A stretch of DNA of 46,500 nucleotides, taken from contig CM022679.1 of NCBI GenBank assembly GCA_012295275.1, forward strand, positions 28,819,164 to 28,865,663, in the 5' to 3' direction. This stretch comes from Chrysomallon squamiferum (Eukaryota > Mollusca > Gastropoda > Neomphalida > Peltospiridae). Of this stretch, positions 1 through 11,000 are shown piece by piece. Position 1 is the stretch's first letter. The number at the start of each line of letters is the position of its first letter. Under the pieces are notes generated by a model. That model was not told the origin of the DNA. It saw only the letters and a list, made by a program, of their open reading frames with translations, and did not search any database. The position numbers were made by a program, and so were the translations under genes.

Positions 1-1275
1 TGTTAAAAATATGAATGCATTGATTTGCAATGATGCATTGAGAAGCAGTTTCAAATGAATATGATGAATGTGATAAACAAATGTTTTGTCAGGTTATTTG
101 TGTTGTTGGCAAACACATTAATCACAAACTGATGCCAAAGTTTGCTACCTTTTATTTGACCTCTGATTTTCTGCCAAACAATTAGCTTTTGTTTGTATTT
201 CTCTAATATTGTCACTATCTATTCTTTGTTTATTATGTTGCCAGTGTTAAAACTGTTTAATCACACAATCATAGCAAAGTAGTATTTGGGTTGACGATAT
301 AATCTTAATTAGATTAAATCATTAACTTTTATATTGTTCATATACTTTTTGGTTTCATTTTGTGTATTTTGTTTTTCTTCTGATTTTTTATTTTTTATTT
401 TTTATTTTTTATTTATTTTTTTATTTATTTATTTATTTTACTTTTTGAAATTGACAAAGGTTATACAACTGGAATCTGTTATTATTTTAGTGATTTGTTA
501 CATTTAAACAGGTTCTGTTATCTGCTCTTAAAAACATTTACAGATAATAATAAATTTCATTTCCTAGGAGGTAATTAATTATCTTTAACTATGTAAGATA
601 TATTATTTGTTTTAATTTTTTTTTTTTTTTTTTTTTTTGTTATTTTATTCAACATAACAGCTAAGACTGTTCACTTGGAATTAATAACTATTTAGTCAAA
701 TCCTAGTGAAAATGTGGTAGAAAAAGCCTTTGACTATCAACATTTGTTTTTGTTTTTTGTTTACATAGCTCTTTTTGAACAGGTTTGTTTGCAAATTTCC
801 AAAAGAAAAAAGAAAAGAAAGTATGAGAAGAAAAACAGGCACAAAACAACAAATTAAATCAACGTGTAAAATATTTACTGGATGATCTTGCTTTAGAAAT
901 CTTATTCATTCCATATCTGACTCTTTTTTTTGTTCTCATATAATCAGAAAAAGCATTGCTGATGTCATACAAGCTGCTGTTTGATAAACTCTGATGTGTA
1001 AAATGCATCATGAACAATGATGATAGAAGTAGTACATGGTGATCTTGCTGCAGATGCTCCTGTTTCAACGGTGGAATACAAAGAACAAAATAATGAGGCA
1101 CATGGTCTTTCACAACATAATTCTGTGATGGATCATCTTCTTTATAAAATATATAATTTAATGCAGATCTTGAGCTTTTTTTTGTTGTTGTTCTTGTTCA
1201 TCATTTTTATCATTTTGTTTTTTGCTTCAGATGTACAGACTTTATCCAAGAGTAATTATTTTTAAACTTATCATT
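1..1275. other. DCUN1D3 3' UTR side and AT-rich flank, no gene seen
   Basis: Sequence downstream of the DCUN1D3 stop on the minus strand. It contains ATTTTTT-type repeats (about 384-440) and a poly-T run (about 617-638). Short open frames at 859-1113 (minus) and 1017-1265 (plus) have no recognisable protein content and overlap each other; I read them as untranslated. Confidence 0.6.
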
Positions 1276-2182
1276 TTACTCTTTGACATTTTGATTCTGT
1301 CGATCATTTTCATACTCTACAAAATCATCCAGTAGACTTGGCCAAGCTTCAGTGTCATCATAGGTGCTAAGATCATCTCCTACCTGCTCAATAAAATTTA
1401 AAAACATATCCCAGGTGTCTTTTGGAATGCCTCGTATAGTTGGGTGCTTTTCAATGAATTCTAACCAGTGATCTAACATGGCAGGTTCATGCTGAGAAAA
1501 CACTAACTTCCAAAGACTGACTGCCATATCAACAGGCAAAGTCCTTTGTCCTGATTCGCTGTCCAGACCAAACTTGTATGTCCAGCGATAAAGTTCTTTG
1601 AATGACTGCTTGTTCTGCACCTCAGCCAGAAGTTCGGGAAACTTTGCCTGGATAGCTTTGATGGAGTCGCATTTGAGATTCTTGCAACCGTTTGTGAATT
1701 CCTCTTTTGTGAATCGACACATCATTTCAGCCTCAAACTTCCAAGCCAGCACCAGCACAATAAACTCTTCCGGTCGCACGTCGAGATCGCTGCAGAATTT
1801 CTCTATGCCTTCAGCAAGCATTGCATTTTCATTAGGATCTTTGTACAAATCAAACAAGAGCAAGGCTTTAGGCTTCAGAGAAATCTTTAGCAATCAGTGA
1901 CGTTCTCTTGCTGTCTCCGTTTGTCTTGCTTTTTGCTATTGGTGGAAGTTTTGTGTATTGAGCAAACATTTTCTTCTCTGTGGGTGACACAAGAGGTTTG
2001 CCGACAATGACTGGATTACTGCTGTCAGAGCTGGATACAGGATGCTTTGTGTCCTTGGAGTCTGATGTGGAGAATCCAGTGGATGAGCGTGAGTGAGAGG
2101 TGGGGATTGCTGGTGGGCTAGTCGGTGTTAGATTAGTACCAGGAGGCCCTGGTGGCTCACAACATGACAGACACTTTCCCAT
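1276..2182 (-). CDS. DCUN1D3: DCN1-like protein 3 (DCUN1D3), with one apparent +1 frameshift
   Basis: Scaffold-type E3 for cullin neddylation; DCUN1D3 is the membrane-anchored member of the DCN1 family. The protein starts MGKCLSCC: Gly2 is a myristoylation site and Cys4/7/8 are likely palmitoylated, as in vertebrate DCUN1D3. A low-complexity Ser/Pro/Thr tail runs to about residue 104, followed by the PONY/DCN1 domain (LFDLYKDPNENAMLAEG, WKFEAEMMCRFTKEEF, the end EAWPSLLDDFVEYE carrying the cullin-binding acidic patch). Length is 301 aa once one base is skipped, against about 304 in human. The frame changes at 1870: GAA GCC TAA on the minus strand ends the first frame, and skipping the T gives GCC-AAA-GCC, joining KDFSEA to KALLLFDLYKD with good family fit. 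The second frame is closed upstream by TGA near 1896, so the shift lies within 1868-1896. The coding part is one exon; an acceptor (tttttgcag) lies at 2218, so the 5' UTR is spliced. A sequence error, a lesion or a real frameshift are all possible. Confidence 0.88.
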
Positions 2183-2210
2183 TGGAGTACCAAGCCTCTC
2201 CACTTGTTAA

Positions 2211-2217
2211 CATAAGC
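2211..2217 (-). other. 5' edge of DCUN1D3 coding exon, with overlapping upstream ATG
   Basis: Minus-strand sequence ctgtttttgcag immediately precedes gcttatg, a good 3' splice site. The first ATG after it (2213-2211) is out of frame with the MGKC start at 2182 and runs 18 codons to TGA at 2157-2159, overlapping the true start. The MGKC ATG is chosen because of the lipidation motif behind it. Confidence 0.6.
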
Positions 2218-2230
2218 CTGCAAAAACAGA

Positions 2231-2263
2231 TTATTATTGTTGTTATTATTACTGTTATTATTA

Positions 2264-2322
<59 letters not shown>
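2231..2322. repeat. (TTA)n microsatellite
   Basis: Nearly perfect TTA/ATT trinucleotide run beginning ten bases or so upstream of the DCUN1D3 3' splice site (on the minus strand). Confidence 0.95.
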
Positions 2323-2325
<3 letters not shown>

Positions 2326-3163
2326 CAACTATTATTAAAACTATTATAAATATTATTATTATTTTAACTATTATCATCATCATCATTAATTATTACTATA
2401 ATTTTCAAAGCATATGATAAATCCTTTAATTTTTCACAAGTCGGATATTACTGAAGTAAATGATACAAAATGAAAATGGTATTTTGTGTTTAAATAAGTA
2501 AATCTAATGTTGCAGAGATTGGTTTTTTATATTATAATGCTAAAGGCAAGAGATGCTCCACATATCCACAAAAATAATTAATTTAATAAATAACTTTTAT
2601 GACAGCAAATGTATTACTCAAGTGTGTCGTGATAAAAGAACAAGAAAGGCAGGTGGGTGCTTCATTAACATTTATATTAATATATTTATTATAAATTATT
2701 GTAAGCCTTTCTAGAAAATGTAACATTTGCTTTATAAGGTATTTTGAATATAATCTAAAAAAAAATATAATATTTATGGAACAGTTTTCATTCATTATTA
2801 ATGTCATTATTTTAAAAATCTGCAATGTTCAAACTATAATAATAATAAGAAGAAGAAGAAGAAGAAGAATATGGCTACACAAATTTAAAATTAACTAATA
2901 TTTTCACATTATCAGAAAGAACAATACAACCTTTTACATAAACAATGTCTGAATCGGTAAAAAATGAATCCTAAGCATAATGTAACTATCATCTATCAAA
3001 AAAGAACATTAAAATTAAATTCAGTACAAACACAACTAGGATATTAAAAACAATAAAACATATTTCTGCACACTGCATAGCATATACAAATATGTATCTT
3101 CTGAGATACGTTACATAATCAATAAGTAACATATATAAATAATTTATTTATTCACAACTTTGC

Positions 3164-3250
3164 ATACCTTCCATTTTTAAACTGATAATATATACCTTCC
3201 ATTTTTCAACTGGTAATAACATATACCTTCCATTTTTCAAGTTATAATAT
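3164..3250. repeat. three tandem copies of an ATACCTTCCATTTTT-containing unit
   Basis: Three imperfect copies of 28-31 bases start near 3164, 3192 and 3222; each begins ATACCTTCCATTTTT and diverges afterwards. Confidence 0.8.
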
Positions 3251-5653
3251 TCCAAAACATTCTTGTGTGTTTCAAGTAGTAAAGTTACATTTCATAGTCC
3301 CAAAACCTTTCAGAAAATATTAATGCCTGTTATATAAAAAGGTTATCTATTCTGTAACCTTGGTAACAATAGAGTTATGGTAATTACAGTATCATACATT
3401 CATGTCACCTAAATTATTTTACATCACAGTGATCATCAAGCCAATCATGTCAAAATATTATCCAGTTTGTAACCTTGGTAACACGATTCATTTGAAGGCT
3501 CTTGGATGTTCCGTGAAGACATTTCTTTGAACATTCATGTCATGTCAGCTGTTTTATAAACACAAACAGAATAATTAATACAGTTCTATTACTAACAGAC
3601 TGAATCATTCACACTTCTCTATGTACCAGTAGTATACAACACAGGTAACTTTGGTTACACCCACATTCTGATCAATACTGGGTCCTGTCAAAAGTAATGA
3701 TGTAAAATGTTATTTCTATTTCATGACCTTAAAACCCAGTGAAATAACTTACAATCAGGCAGCCATAAATAACACAAAAACTTTCAGCTCATGATGTAAG
3801 CATGTTCACAAAATAATCATACTAATGTGATGAATTAACTCTGAATATAAATTTCTGAACATGAATATTTTACCCACAATAAATTAAGGTAAATAGAAAG
3901 ATAGATGGACTGACTGACATAAACACACACACACACACACACACATTTATTTATAAACAGATCTATAAAATTAAAAATTTAAATTTAAAAAATTAAAAGA
4001 TTGCTATGAAATTACTTATTTTTGTAAACACATTTTAAAATGTGTACAAAAAAAACTTTCCTAAAAATTGAAAATATCACCAATGAAAAATTGACAAAAG
4101 TGAAAAATAAAAAAAATAAAAACAAATCTGAAGCAGACACAAAATATCCGGCACCAGTTTACTATCAATACAGACCTATTTCCAAACAAAAGAGAACCAA
4201 GGTTATGTTTAAAAGCATATCATTAAATTTATCCTCAAACCTTGGTAATTCTGAGTTTTTGCAACCAACTCATGTACAAACTATATCAAGAATTAGAATA
4301 CTGAAATCTGTTAGAAAATATTTCTATTATTCAGAACTAGAATTGAAAAGGATGCAGTGAAAATTTATATTCTCCTGAAATAACTGAATCTGCTAGTTTA
4401 ATATTGCCATGCAGAATTACAGTCCAGCATATTGTTGATTTTGTCTTTTTGCTCTGTAACTGTTTTGTTATTTTTGTTTTTTTACTTAATTTTATTTCAT
4501 TGTTATTATGAAAGAACAATAAAGACAACAACAGCTGCCTTTTATTACTTTTTTCTATCCATTTTTCTTCCATTTAAATGTTAAAATGCTAAAATAAGAT
4601 AATTGTGTTAATTATTATCTATGTATAATCTATACAGAGAGGTATATACTGAAAAGTATTAAATGTTAAAAATAACATTTTTGTTATTTATTATCTATGT
4701 ATAATGTATAAAAAGTCATATATTGATATTGTTTTTGTTAATTCTTATGTATAGAAAGGTGTTTACTGAAAACATTAAATGTTTAAATAACAGATTTTAC
4801 TTGATTATTGTGTTATTACCGAGTCATATATTTTTTCATTCAAGGATAGTCTTTAATCCACAAAATAATCATATTAATGTGTGGCTTAAAATGATTAATT
4901 ACACTGATTACGAAACTTGCTGTTAATTAATTTTTAATACAAAAACTATCAGATTACAATACCTTTACAATGTCACTTAATTCCAGAGACTGTTAATTTG
5001 TTTACTGTGCAAACCCATGCATCTCCCAGGTACACACCCACACTCACACACACCCACATCCACACAAACACATTTATATAAAAAGACACTCCTAACAAAG
5101 AGTAAAAAAACATAAATAAATTTTAAAATAACAAATACATCACCCATCTAAAAATAACTACAGCTAATGTAAAAATGAAATAACAAGCCTGGACTGCTAT
5201 TAACATTTTATCCTCTGAAGTTATTAATAAACACAACCTCCTGCTGTCAGCTGCAACATGAAAGCCTTAACCCAGGAAAGTTGTATGTACACCAAGACCA
5301 AACAAAAATTTCCTACATATAACACACACACACTGTTGTAAACTTCACTACAGAGCTGTTCCTCTAACTTCTAAGTTTAGGTCCACCTTTGGCTGAGTCA
5401 TGATTTCTGCCCAGGCTTGTTATGATATAATTATATATATTTATATACGGTCCTTAATTATGCAAATTACTGAGTATAATGACACAATCAATTTTCCTTT
5501 GCTAGAGTATTATCTCTTTTTATATGAGCATTGTGTCTTAAGCTTTTAACTTCCTATTTCAAATACTGGAGAAGAAAACAATTCTTATTTGGGGGATTCT
5601 CTGTTTGTTTATCACTTGTTGGGGTTTTTTCATAAGATTTTTTTTTTCTTGCA

Positions 5654-5689
<36 letters not shown>

Positions 5690-6202
5690 TTTAACAATGT
5701 AATAATTTAAAATAAATCTAAATAATAATGATGATAATAATAATTATAAATATGAATACCTTTTGGCATTACTATGATATCAGTGTATCAAAACAACTGA
5801 ATAAAAAATATATTTGAAAATTGAAAAAGCAACGAAAAAAGGAAATTATTATATCCATCATGATATTATAATATGACTTTATTATTCATCATCGCTATTT
5901 ATAGTTATTGACTAACTATAAGTAAACTGGACTGTCTATATTTGAATTTCTTTTTTTCAATATTTTTCAATAAACCTTAGAATAAAATAATAATAAATAG
6001 GATAACTTCATTAACAAGTGATTAAATGTTTTTATTTCACACCCAGCTACAATTACAGAACTTAGAAGTATAGTGTCATTTCTCATTGTGCTAGAATAAT
6101 GTATGAAAATTATTTAAAGATAAATGACTTTGTATGGTTTATTCTGCATTTAAAAAATATTGTTATATCTTTATTTTTTTTTTTTTTTTTTTATTGTTGC
6201 TC

Positions 6203-6270
6203 ATATATATGTATATATATATGTATGTATGTATGTATGTATTATGTATGTCTGTATGCATGTATGTATA
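6203..6270. repeat. (AT)n/(ATGT)n microsatellite
   Basis: TATATA followed by ATGT repeats with a few interruptions. Confidence 0.9.
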
Positions 6271-6662
6271 GTTTTTGTTTTAATTCTACTTTTTAGGTTT
6301 TTATTCTTACTTTCTTTACTTCTTTTTTTTTAACTTAGATATCTACTTCTACTAAGATTTTTTTTTATTTTTACATACTGATATAAAATGCTGATCTTAC
6401 CAGCTGACGAAGATACGGAAATAGAACAGTCAATAAAGCTTACTTCCACCATCACTGAATAATGCAACGATGTATAAAATATTTCGTATGTTTTTAATCA
6501 AATCAAGATATGTAAAAGTGTTATATGTCTACGTTCAAAATTAATTCTGCATTGAAGAAAGTCTGTCTTAAAACGCTTAGCATCAAGGTGTCTATTCTCA
6601 GCCACTGCCAGCCAGTGGTTGTCAAAATCGCGATTTCGTAACAGTATCTGATCGTTGCTTAC

Positions 6663-6860
6663 CCTCTTTTGGAGCCCCAGGACGCCGTAGAAACACCAAA
6701 CGGCATCCCTGGTGTTTCAGAAGATTTCCATCAGCAGCTTTACTATTTACTCGCGGTCTGTGAAAAGCAGAAAATCTGTCAGAAACAAAAGTAAACCCAG
6801 TTCCACAAAAATTCTAAAACATGGACGACTTCCTGTTTTTCTATGACGTCACTTCAAGGT
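6663..6860 (-). promoter_or_regulatory. probable DCUN1D3 promoter and 5' non-coding exon, with CRE
   Basis: A C/G-richer island in very AT-rich surroundings. On the minus strand a good donor (AAAGAGG|GTAAGC, cut between 6663 and 6662) would pair with the acceptor at 2218, giving a 4.4-kb 5' UTR intron. A full palindromic CRE, TGACGTCA, lies at 6844-6851, with GGTGCGCG just beyond it. The transcription start is probably between the CRE and the donor. This is inferred; no TATA box is evident. Confidence 0.5.
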
Positions 6861-6869
6861 GCGCGAATT

Positions 6870-7013
6870 GTGGAGGCCCATATAGGAGATATATTTTAAT
6901 TTCTGATTTTACATTTTTGTATTTGTGCTTTTTTTTTGCTTTTTTTCATTTTGCTTTTGTCGTTTTACAAACTTCAGCATCGTGTTTCTATTCATGTTAA
7001 CTTGTATTGTTAA

Positions 7014-7054
<41 letters not shown>

Positions 7055-8046
7055 TACCATTAAAATTAACCAAAAGTGAATTTGTACAAAATGTTTTTGC
7101 TTTTTTCAATTTTTTTATTTACAAGTACAGAATTGTTGATTAGTTTGTTAGTAATGCATAAGCAAGATAAAAAAATATAAAAAAGAAAAGAAACCTATTC
7201 AGACATTAAATTAACAAACTCTCACAGAAATATGCCACAAAAAACTATTCATGAATTCACTGCCAAATAATAAATACAACACTAACTGAATATTCATTTA
7301 ATAAAATGTATATGTAAAACAAAATACAATGTGATCCTCGGATTTTTAAAAACATTTAATTCAGATATTGAAAATAAGTCATAGAAACTATTACATAATC
7401 TGATATCCGAGTATTTTATACAATAGATACAAAACTTGATCTGAAATTATTTTCAAACCGGAAAAAAGCAAGTTCACTGTATATATGGAAATACTTTTAT
7501 CAAATCAGATGTTATTATGTCAAAGATATCAACAAATTTCTCTATCAGAAAAATCAACAATATTCATTCAATATAAAAATTCTTTCACCTTTATTATCAA
7601 TAAAATAAACAAATGTTTTCTTTCTTCTGATCTTGCAGAAGACAATGAAACACAATTAACTTGCTGCATTATTAGATGTAAACAAAATATTAAAACTGTT
7701 TCATTGTAAATTTTTAATACCTGTTATTGAAGAACTATCAAATGAAATCTAAAACTGTTAAAGAATAGAATCAGGTATATATATTTCTGAAGATATTTCT
7801 ATATACTCATTGTGACCACTAATTCAAAAACCAAAGAAGAAAAAAGTGGAATCTATTAATGTTTGTATTTGTTTATCCCAAAATAAGCAACAAAAAAAAC
7901 CAACACAGCATTAATACTAAATAAAGTCTGATATTTGTAATATTGCACTAAAAAAAAAAAAATTCCTCTATGATTGGAGATTATTAAATTTAATCTTGTC
8001 TTTCATTTCAGAGTTTAAAAAAATAATTATTATTTTTAAAATCCAA
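6870..8046. other. AT-rich spacer and TAB1 3' UTR, no gene seen
   Basis: Lies between the DCUN1D3 promoter island and the TAB1 stop. Contains an (AT)n run at 7021-7055 and A-rich stretches. The open frames at 6925-7143 and 7485-7709 are low complexity. The part next to 8047 is expected to be TAB1 3' UTR. Confidence 0.55.
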
Positions 8047-11000
8047 TCATTTTTCTTCCTGTGTTTCATTCTCTTCAATGACTGGATCGTACGCTGACTT
8101 GGGTTTCATGTCAGCATTCAGCGATTCCTGCTGAGCAAGAGTTAGTTCAGCAATTGCTTTATAGAAATCAGAAAAGTCCACGTAAGGTTCAATCTTCCCA
8201 TCTTCATCGAGCTCCAGCTTTGGTGCCTCGCTGTAACTGTGATGGAACGGCCGAGACTCACCACTGCTTTCTGTCGAATTTGTACTTGTTCCTGTACCAC
8301 TACTTGTCCTAGTGTTAGTGTTCTCTGGAGACAGGTAGTGTCCAGGGGGGTTGTTGGTGGGGGTAACGGGGGCATCGCTGGAACTGCTCACAGAACTGTT
8401 TGTGTTAGAGTGAGGACTCACAGGTCCTGTTGACATTAACAACGGAGGAGGCACTATCGGTCTGGGGTTATAAATAGGGATGGAAACAGGGGAGGGGTAT
8501 CTAGCCCCACCTGTAGGGCTGCTTAGATTAGACAGAGGGTAAGTGAAGTTGCGCACGAGGAGGGTGATGTCGTCACGTTTCTGACACAGCTGTTTCTTGT
8601 GACCCTGCTGTGTCATGTAGGTGTCATGGTGAATCCTTACTACTTTGTCAACAACAGCCTGGGCAACTCCATTCAGAGTTGTCTGAATGCCAAACTCCTG
8701 CACAACCATGGCGACAATGTCAGCATTGACTTTGTCAGTACCAGTGGCATCTTGCAGAGCCTGGTACAAACCATCTGACATGATGATAAGAAAACAACAT
8801 GATGAGTCGAGTTGAATTCCTCCTGTTATATTGGGTACAGCGATCACTGGTTCACTCTTAGCAGCACTGAAATAGAAATCACTGACATCAGTATCCCAGC
8901 ACTTTTACTGTGAAACGGGTTAATAATAAAATTAATAACAAAAAAGTGAACATTTTATCAACAGACATAGCACATAATTACTTAGTAACCAAATCATTTT
9001 TATGTGTTTAAATGACATATAGTCATACTTCTTCCTCCTTAAGAGTAATTCAATCCTGGATAAGATTCTAAGAATATAATTTTAAAATTTTCAATATAGT
9101 TAAATATACTCTTTGCAGTTCGGCATTCATTCTGTCATAAAATATTTATAAACAATTTTCGCTGCTTTGTGAAATGGCAGTTTAAATTTAGAATCATTAC
9201 ATACTGAAAGTTTTTTAATCTAATGAACATTAAATAACCTTCTAAAAGAAAAAAAAAAAAAAAAAAAAAAACCTGTTAGATGACACAGTACAGAAGCTGA
9301 TGAATAAATGTTTAAATGTTACCTTAAATTATCTATATCTTTATATCCACCTTTGACGGAGTAGTCACCTATGCATCGTGTGTTCTCAGAGTTTCCTATT
9401 CTACGCAGCTGTTTCAGTTTCTCAACATCCAGGCCCAGGTTTGCCAGTCTCACCTGCTCGGTTTCATTGGCTAGAGTGTGATCAACAGAGAGCTGTAAAA
9501 CTCTGAGCAAGTTGTTCTGATCACTGATGCACAGCAGCACCCGCGTGTCACCTGAAATTCAAACATTATTTACCACTGTAAACAAGCATTTAATAAGTCA
9601 TTTAATTTAGATGCATTTTAAAACTAACCTAAGTGATGAGCACTTAAGGCAAGAAATAAGACAGTCCAGTTTCAATATCCATTAGAGAATTCACTACAAC
9701 TGACATTTGCCCCACTTCAGGACTCACTTTAGCCACAACTCAGGACTCACACACGGCATACTTCTAACTCACATTATCCACACTTCAAAACTCACATTAG
9801 CTGTACTTCAAGACTCACATTAGCTGTACTTCAAAACTCACATTAGCTGTACTTCAAAACTCACATTAGCTGTACTTCAAAACTCACATTAGCTGAACTT
9901 CAAGACTCACATTAGCTGTACTTCAAGACTCACATTAGCTGTACTTCAAAACTCACATTAGCCACACTGCAGAACTCACATTAGCTGTACTTCAAGACTC
10001 ACATTAGCTGTACTTCAAGACTCACATTAGCTGTACTTCAAAACTCACATTAGCTGTACTTCAAGACTCACATTAGCTGTACTTCAAAACTCACATTAGC
10101 TGTACTTCAAGACTCACATTAGCCACACTGCAGAACTCACATTAGCTGTACTTCAAAACTCACATTAGCTGAACTTCAAGACTCACATTAGCTGAACTTC
10201 AAGACTCACATTAGCTGTACTTCAAGACTCACATTAGCTGTACTTCAAAACTCACATTAGCTGTACTTCAAGACTCACATTAGCTGTACCTCAAAACTCA
10301 CATTAGCTGAACTTCAAGACTCACATTAGCTGAACTTCAAGACTCACATTAGCTGTACTTCAAGACTCACATTAGCTGTACTTCAAAACTCACATTAGCT
10401 GTACTTCAAAACTCACATTAGCTGTACCAAAAAACTCACATTAGCTGAACTTCAAGACTCACATTAGCCACACTTCAGAACTCACCTACATTGGCGACAA
10501 ACAGTCGGTTGTTGTAGATAAGAACAACTGTGGCAGTGGTTCCACCTGACATCAGTGCATCAATACGTTTCAGATTCTGAACAACGTCGGGATACTGCCT
10601 GGCAGCTTCATAAGGTTTTATGCCCTGACAAAAAATATACATAAAGAAATTGATTATCTGGTATATTAATCCTCCTGTATATGCTTAAATCAGTGATTAA
10701 TTATAGATAATACCAGTTATATCAAAAAAATATTAATAATAATTAAAATAAATTTTATAAATCACTAATATTATTGATTATTATGGTATTGACAAAAACA
10801 CATCTTGTAACCATGCTGAAATGTGCTAGACATTTTTACAGATGCCAGTTACCATTCACTTGCATCTTAAACACTTTACATCTCTACACTTGAATCAGCC
10901 ACAAAAACCACATATCGTTGGGTTCCGAGTAATATATAAAAATTATGACATTACATATATAAAGTTCTGTATACCTCAGGTAAAGACAGCTGCAGGTCAG

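Larger units (their letters stand above)
2223..6600. other. long DCUN1D3 5' UTR intron, no coding content seen
   Basis: AT-rich intron sequence with microsatellites: (TTA)n 2231-2322, (GAA)n around 2849-2868, (CA)n 3923-3945, (ATT)n 5655-5684 and (ATGT)n 6203-6270. It also holds a threefold ATACCTTCCATTTTT repeat at 3164-3250. Open frames at 4040-4573 and 4723-4926 are Lys/Asn/Ile/Phe-rich and lack any family signature. Confidence 0.6.

Noticed and set aside
1868-1893. An intron to explain the DCUN1D3 frame change
   Set aside because: No GT..AG pair of workable size exists within the 28 bases in which the frames overlap.
4040-4573. 106-aa plus and 78-aa minus frames
   Set aside because: Lys/Asn/Ser composition expected of AT-rich DNA, no start context, splice or family evidence.
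8142-8433. 77-aa minus and 64-aa plus frames inside TAB1 exon 7
   Set aside because: Shadow frames of the Ser/Thr/Pro-rich TAB1 linker.
9722-10485. CRISPR-like or satellite interpretation of the 23-bp repeats
   Set aside because: There are no unique spacers: the units abut directly and lie in an intron of an animal gene, so it is a minisatellite.
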